From contig JBBIQS010000155.1 in NCBI GenBank assembly GCA_037442205.1, positions 1 through 8,588 of the forward strand: a stretch of 8,588 nt of DNA. The letters run 5' to 3'. This DNA is from JBBIQS01 sp037442205. GTDB lineage: Bacteria > Myxococcota > Myxococcia > Myxococcales > UBA5297. This document shows positions 5,534-8,588 of this stretch, piece by piece (positions within the stretch are counted from its first letter, which is position 1; each line of letters opens with the position of its first letter). A model generated the notes under the pieces. That model ran no database searches, had not been told where the DNA came from, and saw only the letters and a list, made by a program, of their open reading frames with translations. A program made the translations under genes and the position numbers.

Positions 5534-6444
5534 GCGAAGAGAAATTGGCGCCTCTCGACCCGGAGCTCGCCGCGCTGCTCGAACAGGAGCGGCGGCGGCC
5601 CGCGCCATCTGCCCAGGACCAGGCGCGTCTGGCGGCGCGCGTCGACTCGACGGTGCTGTGGCTAGCCCCCGGAGGCGCGGCGGCGACTGGAGCGGCGGTC
5701 GGGACCGCGGCGGCGACGGGCGCCGGCAAATCGGCCCTCAAGTGGCTGGCGAAGCAGGTCGCCGGGCACTGGAAGCTCGGAATGGTGACCGCCTTCGCGG
5801 CGGGCGGACTCGCCGGCGCCGGAGCGCAGCATCTTGTCGAATCGAAGAGAGCGGCGCCCGCGCCGGCGATGAGGGTCGAGGCGGCCGCGCCCCCGGCGGT
5901 TCCGGTGGTCCCTGCCGCCGCGGTCGATGCTCCCTCGGCTCCCGAGCCGTCCGCGCCGGAGCCGGTCCGGGCAGCGGTGCCGCCCAAGCCCAAGCCGACG
6001 TTTCGCGTGGTCAAGGAGAACCCGCCGGCGGCGAAGGAGGCCGCTGCGGCGGTCGAGGAGAGCCGGCCCGCGCCGGCCCGCGAAGAGAAGCCGGTCCTCG
6101 CGCGGGATGGCGCCCTGGCGCAGGAGGGGGTGCTGGTCGAGGCGGCTCTCCTGGTGCGGGATGTCGCCCTGGCCCAGGAGCGGGTGCTGATCGAGGCGGC
6201 GCGGACCTCGCTGGCGCGCGGCAGGCGGGCCGAGGCGCTCGAGTCGCTCCAGGAGCACGAGCGGCAGTTTCCCCAGGGGATCCTCGCGGAGGAGCGCGAG
6301 AGCCTTCGGGTGCGCCAGCTCCTCGCCGAGGGGAACGTCGACGCCGCGCGAGAGCGGGCGCGGCTCTTCCACGACAAGTTTCCCAGGAGCATGCTCTGGC
6401 CATCGCTGAAGGCGGCGTTGGACGAGAGCGACGAAGCGCAGTGA
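5530..6444 (+). CDS. Bitopic membrane protein with TPR-like C-terminus, candidate sigma-factor regulator
   Basis: This protein has 304 residues and begins within the sigma gene stop (ATGA overlap). The N-terminal 40 residues are charged (PELAALLEQERRR), as in sigma-associated proteins of myxobacteria. A Gly/Ala-rich weakly hydrophobic stretch lies at about 42-66 and a membrane segment at about 82-104. Then comes a long Ala/Pro/Lys-rich linker (about 112-190) suited to spanning the periplasm, and an imperfect 18-residue tandem repeat at 191-226. The C-terminal helices at about 225-300 (SLARGRRAEALESLQEHERQ, then a second pair ending FHDKFPRS) resemble TPR units. Coupling and topology make it a candidate anti-sigma factor or signal-transducing partner, but no zinc-binding HxxxCxxC anti-sigma motif is present. 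The regulatory role is inference from position. Confidence 0.85.
   Translation: MSEEKLAPLDPELAALLEQERRRPAPSAQDQARLAARVDSTVLWLAPGGAAATGAAVGTAAATGAGKSALKWLAKQVAGHWKLGMVTAFAAGGLAGAGAQHLVESKRAAPAPAMRVEAAAPPAVPVVPAAAVDAPSAPEPSAPEPVRAAVPPKPKPTFRVVKENPPAAKEAAAAVEESRPAPAREEKPVLARDGALAQEGVLVEAALLVRDVALAQERVLIEAARTSLARGRRAEALESLQEHERQFPQGILAEERESLRVRQLLAEGNVDAARERARLFHDKFPRSMLWPSLKAALDESDEAQ
6100..6207 (+). repeat. In-frame 54-base tandem duplication
   Basis: Two 54-base units, 6100-6153 and 6154-6207, match at about 43 of 54 positions by hand count. They encode the 18-residue units ARDGALAQEGVLVEAALL and VRDVALAQERVLIEAART. The duplication lies between the Pro-rich linker and the TPR-like region of the sigma-coupled membrane protein, and the reading frame is preserved. 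Confidence 0.8.
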
Positions 6445-6469
6445 TTTCGCGAGGCTGGCGACAATCGAC

Positions 6470-6495
6470 GGCGGCGATGACGGATCGGCGCCGCC
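6470..6495 (+). other. GC-rich inverted repeat overlapping a promoter-like motif
   Basis: GGCGGCG (6470-6476) can pair with CGCCGCC (6489-6495) around a 12-base loop. No T-run follows, so it is a poor intrinsic terminator for the sigma operon. The loop contains the TGACGGA block of the downstream promoter-like element, so it could instead affect promoter access, or it may be incidental in GC-rich sequence. Confidence 0.35.
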
Positions 6496-6510
6496 AACCT
6501 GAATACTGAG
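6478..6510 (+). promoter_or_regulatory. Candidate ECF sigma promoter upstream of the RCC1 lipoprotein
   Basis: TGACGGA (6478-6484) and CTGAATAC (6499-6506) are separated by 14 bases, the second occurrence of the element found before the sigma gene at 4943-4971. Here transcription would start about 25 bases before ATG 6539, leaving room for the GGAG ribosome binding site at about 6530-6533. The element lies in the 94-base gap after the sigma operon. Confidence 0.65.
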
Positions 6511-6538
6511 GCGAGCGAGATCAACCCCTGGAGAAGCC

Positions 6539-8588
6539 ATGAAGAACGTCGCGATGAAGTGGGCGGGCCTGCTCTTGGCCTTCGGTCTGGCGGCCTGCGA
6601 GCAGAGCCTGGTGGTGCGCGACGCCCAGTCGCAGATCGCGGCCGAGCCGCAGTCGCTCGACTTCGGGACCACCGCCCCGGGCGCGAAGGTGGTGAGGACG
6701 GTGGCGATTTCCAGCACCGGCACCGGGGCGCTGACGATCGAACGGCTGGCCATCGACGGCGAGGCCGCGGGGCAGTTCTCGGTGCTGTCGCTGCCGGTCC
6801 TGACGCTGGCGAGCGGGGAGAGCACGACGGCGACCGTCGTCTACGACCCCAAGGAAAAGGGAGCCCACGGGGCGCGACTGGTGGTCTACAGCGATGCCTC
6901 GAACACCGGCGAGCTGGCCATCGCGCTCACCGGGGTCGCGGTTGCGCTCGATCCCTGCGCCGGCCTGACCTGCAATACGCCGCCCGATCAGTGCCACCGG
7001 CAGCAGGGGACCTGCTCCGGCGGCTCGTGCACCTATCTGCCCAAGAACGATGGCACCGCCTGCGACGACGGCGATGCCTGCACCACCGGCGATTCGTGCC
7101 AGGCCGGGGCCTGCACCGGAAATCCCAAGGCCTGCCTGACGCCGCCGGCCGGAAGCTGCACCGGGCTCAACTCCTTCGTCTCCTACGAGTCGCCGGGGAG
7201 CTGCTCCTCGGGGGCGTGCCAGTACCCCGCGAAGCCGCAGACCTGCACCAGCGGCTGCGCCGGCGGCATCTGCCTGCCCGATCCCTGCGCCGGCAAAGCG
7301 TGCAACAGCCCTCCGCCGTGCTTCACCGGCGGCTCGTGCGCGAGCGGAGCCTGCCAGTACCAGCCGGACATGGGAGCCTCGTGCGACGACGGAAACGCCT
7401 GCACCGAAGGCGACATGTGCGGCGCGAGCGGGGTGTGCGGAGGGACGCCGAAGAGCTGCCAAAGCCCGCCGGCCACCTACTGCCTCGACCCGCAGACGCA
7501 GCGAAGCTACGACGCCGCCGGGGCATGCGGAGCGGGAGGGGCCTGCACCTACGCCTCGCACGACACCGTCTGCGCGCTGGGGTGCAGTTCGGCCACGGGG
7601 AAGTGCCAGACCGGCTGTGCCGCCGGGCAGCACGTCTGCGGCACCCAGTGCGTGGCGAACACGTCGACGAACACCTGCGGGATGAGTTGCGCGCGCTGCC
7701 CGGCGCCCTCCAACGGCAGCGCCACCTGCGACGGAACGAGCTGCGGCTTCACCTGCAATTCCGGCTACGGCGCGTGCGGTTCCGCCTGCTGCGCTACTCA
7801 AACGGCAAGCCGGGTGTCCGCGGGGTACACCCACACCTGCGCGCTCACCACCGCTGGCGGCGTCAAGTGCTGGGGCGACGACTACTGGGGCCAACTCGGC
7901 GACGGCGCCGCATTCGTCAAACGCCCCGTTCCCACCGACGTCTCCGGCCTTGCTTCGGGCGTCGCCGCCATCGCGACGGGCGCCGAAAACACCTGCGCGC
8001 TCACTACCGCCGGTGGCGCCAAATGCTGGGGCAAGAATAGCCACGGCCAAATCGGCGACGGCACCGGCACTGACCGCCTCGTCCCCACGGACGTCTTCGG
8101 CCTTGCCTCGGGTGTCGCCGCCATCGCGGCGGGGTGGTTCCACACCTGCGCGCTCACCACCGCTGGCGGCGTCAAGTGCTGGGGCAACAACGACTACGGC
8201 CAACTCGGCGACGGCACCGCAGGCACCGACCGCCTCGTCCCCACGGACGTCCCCGGCCTTGCCTCCGGAGTAGCCGCCATCGCGGTGGGGCAATTCCACA
8301 CCTGCGCGCTCACCACCGCCGGCGGCGTCAAGTGCTGGGGATCCAACACCTACGGCGCAATAGGAGACGGCACCAGCGGCACCATCCGCCGCGTCCCCAC
8401 GGACGTCTCTGGCCTTGCCTCAGGCGTCGCAGCCGTCGCCGCGGGGGTGTTCCACACCTGCGCGCTCACCACCGCCGGCGGCGTCAAGTGCTGGGGCGGC
8501 AACGCCGACGGCCAACTCGGCGACAACACCCTCACCAACCACCTCACTCCCACGAACGTCCCCGGCCTTGCCTCCGGAGTAGCCGCCA
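6539..8588 (+). CDS. Large surface lipoprotein: ASH domain, Cys-rich modules, RCC1 repeats (3' partial)
   Basis: The frame is open from ATG 6539 (GGAG ribosome site, five-base spacer) to the window edge, giving at least 683 residues. The lipobox is L17-A-A-C20 followed by Glu-Gln, which favours outer-membrane sorting. Residues about 34-136 form an ASH/choice-of-anchor-D Ig-like domain (PQSLDFGTTAPGA... ALTG). Residues 138-247 and 248-357 are two Cys-rich modules, each starting DPCAG and containing a CDDG[DN]ACT element. Residues 358-424 form a third Cys-rich domain (GQHVCGTQCV... CNSGYGACGSACC). From residue 426 RCC1-type repeats run in units of 51-52 residues, each with TCALTTAGG[VA]KCWG, and the sequence ends inside the fifth. 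RCC1 repeats normally close a seven-bladed propeller, so more coding sequence should lie beyond the edge. The protein is likely surface-exposed and used for binding. The promoter element it shares with the sigma gene suggests it is a target of that factor. Confidence 0.93.
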   Translation, partial: MKNVAMKWAGLLLAFGLAACEQSLVVRDAQSQIAAEPQSLDFGTTAPGAKVVRTVAISSTGTGALTIERLAIDGEAAGQFSVLSLPVLTLASGESTTATVVYDPKEKGAHGARLVVYSDASNTGELAIALTGVAVALDPCAGLTCNTPPDQCHRQQGTCSGGSCTYLPKNDGTACDDGDACTTGDSCQAGACTGNPKACLTPPAGSCTGLNSFVSYESPGSCSSGACQYPAKPQTCTSGCAGGICLPDPCAGKACNSPPPCFTGGSCASGACQYQPDMGASCDDGNACTEGDMCGASGVCGGTPKSCQSPPATYCLDPQTQRSYDAAGACGAGGACTYASHDTVCALGCSSATGKCQTGCAAGQHVCGTQCVANTSTNTCGMSCARCPAPSNGSATCDGTSCGFTCNSGYGACGSACCATQTASRVSAGYTHTCALTTAGGVKCWGDDYWGQLGDGAAFVKRPVPTDVSGLASGVAAIATGAENTCALTTAGGAKCWGKNSHGQIGDGTGTDRLVPTDVFGLASGVAAIAAGWFHTCALTTAGGVKCWGNNDYGQLGDGTAGTDRLVPTDVPGLASGVAAIAVGQFHTCALTTAGGVKCWGSNTYGAIGDGTSGTIRRVPTDVSGLASGVAAVAAGVFHTCALTTAGGVKCWGGNADGQLGDNTLTNHLTPTNVPGLASGVAA
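6950..7609 (+). repeat. Two tandem Cys-rich modules of about 110 residues
   Basis: Within the lipoprotein, module 1 (6950-7279) and module 2 (7280-7609) have equal length. Both begin DPCAG, have paired Pro residues early, share a CDDG[DN]ACT-x-GD-x-C element and contain a later [SG]GAC-[QT]-Y segment. The cysteine pattern is conserved more strongly than the rest, which suggests an old duplication of a disulfide-stabilised unit. Confidence 0.7.
7814..8588 (+). repeat. RCC1 tandem repeat array, 153-156 base period
   Basis: The 14-mer ACCTGCGCGCTCAC recurs at 7835, 7991, 8144, 8300 and 8456, giving steps of 156, 153, 156 and 156 bases. All steps are multiples of three, so the repeats are in frame. 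Each unit encodes one RCC1 blade with two conserved cysteines. The contig stops inside the fifth unit. Confidence 0.95.

Noticed and set aside
5487..6825. Overlapping minus-strand frames opposite the sigma-coupled membrane protein
   Set aside because: They are low-complexity Ser/Ala/Arg products. The plus strand carries the ATGA-coupled gene with a sensible membrane topology.
6559..8040. Second plus-strand frame overlapping the lipoprotein gene
   Set aside because: It is Arg-rich, has no domains, and is a frame-shifted reading of the true coding sequence.
6521..8299. Long open frame on the minus strand opposite the RCC1 lipoprotein
   Set aside because: It is antisense to a gene with clear lipobox, ASH and RCC1 domains. 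Its own repeats mirror the RCC1 DNA repeat, and its Gly/Ala/Arg-rich composition is typical of GC-rich shadow frames.
7814..8588. CRISPR-like array
   Set aside because: The repeats are 153-156 bases, coding and in frame, and vary like protein blades; there are no short repeats with unrelated spacers.
1..8588. Defence island, prophage, insertion sequence or biosynthetic cluster
   Set aside because: No transposase, integrase, nuclease, phage or biosynthetic enzyme motif was seen in any supported gene, and no terminal inverted repeats or target duplications were noticed.

Overview
This 8,588-base window is very GC-rich and appears to be a whole metagenomic contig. Its first 13 bases match the 3' end of a standard Illumina adapter. 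Its last bases lie inside a tandem-repeat gene, where an assembler would be expected to stop. Several features suggest Myxococcota or a related deltaproteobacterial lineage: Asp-Ala-Gly-rich linkers after lipoprotein signals, a lipoprotein with ASH, Cys-rich and RCC1 domains, an ECF sigma factor followed by an Ala/Pro-rich membrane protein, and small secreted proteins of the 'CPDE...AISLAIDP' type. The taxonomy is inferred; there is no rRNA or other marker gene.

Left part (1-2190): a probable Ala/Pro/Lys-rich C-terminal gene fragment (+) ends one base before the stop codon of a DUF502 membrane protein (-). About 31 bases from the DUF502 start, a large exported protein of unknown function runs the other way. 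It carries an HEELH (HExxH) motif and a beta-strand-rich C-terminus, and it has no normal start codon at the place where its signal peptide begins.

Middle (2204-3818, minus strand): three genes read in order as a likely operon. They are a 37-residue exported peptide, a lipoprotein predicted to fold as a seven-bladed beta-propeller, and a 106-residue membrane-anchored protein with a Cys-rich zinc-ribbon-like end.

Right part (4005-8588, plus strand): a secreted two-domain protein (conserved N-terminal domain plus small outer-membrane barrel), an ECF sigma factor, a translationally coupled bitopic membrane protein with a TPR-like C-terminus, and a large outer-membrane lipoprotein. The lipoprotein has an ASH Ig-like domain, two Cys-rich modules of about 110 residues, a third Cys-rich domain, and RCC1 repeats that run off the contig.

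The most informative regulatory signal is a bipartite element, TGACGGA-N14-CTGAATAC, found with identical spacing just upstream of the sigma factor and just upstream of the RCC1 lipoprotein. The simplest reading is that it is the promoter recognised by this ECF sigma factor. The sigma factor would then activate itself and a surface lipoprotein, with the coupled membrane protein as candidate regulator. The element also implies that the sigma factor mRNA may be leaderless. Nothing here resembles a defence island, CRISPR array, prophage or insertion sequence.
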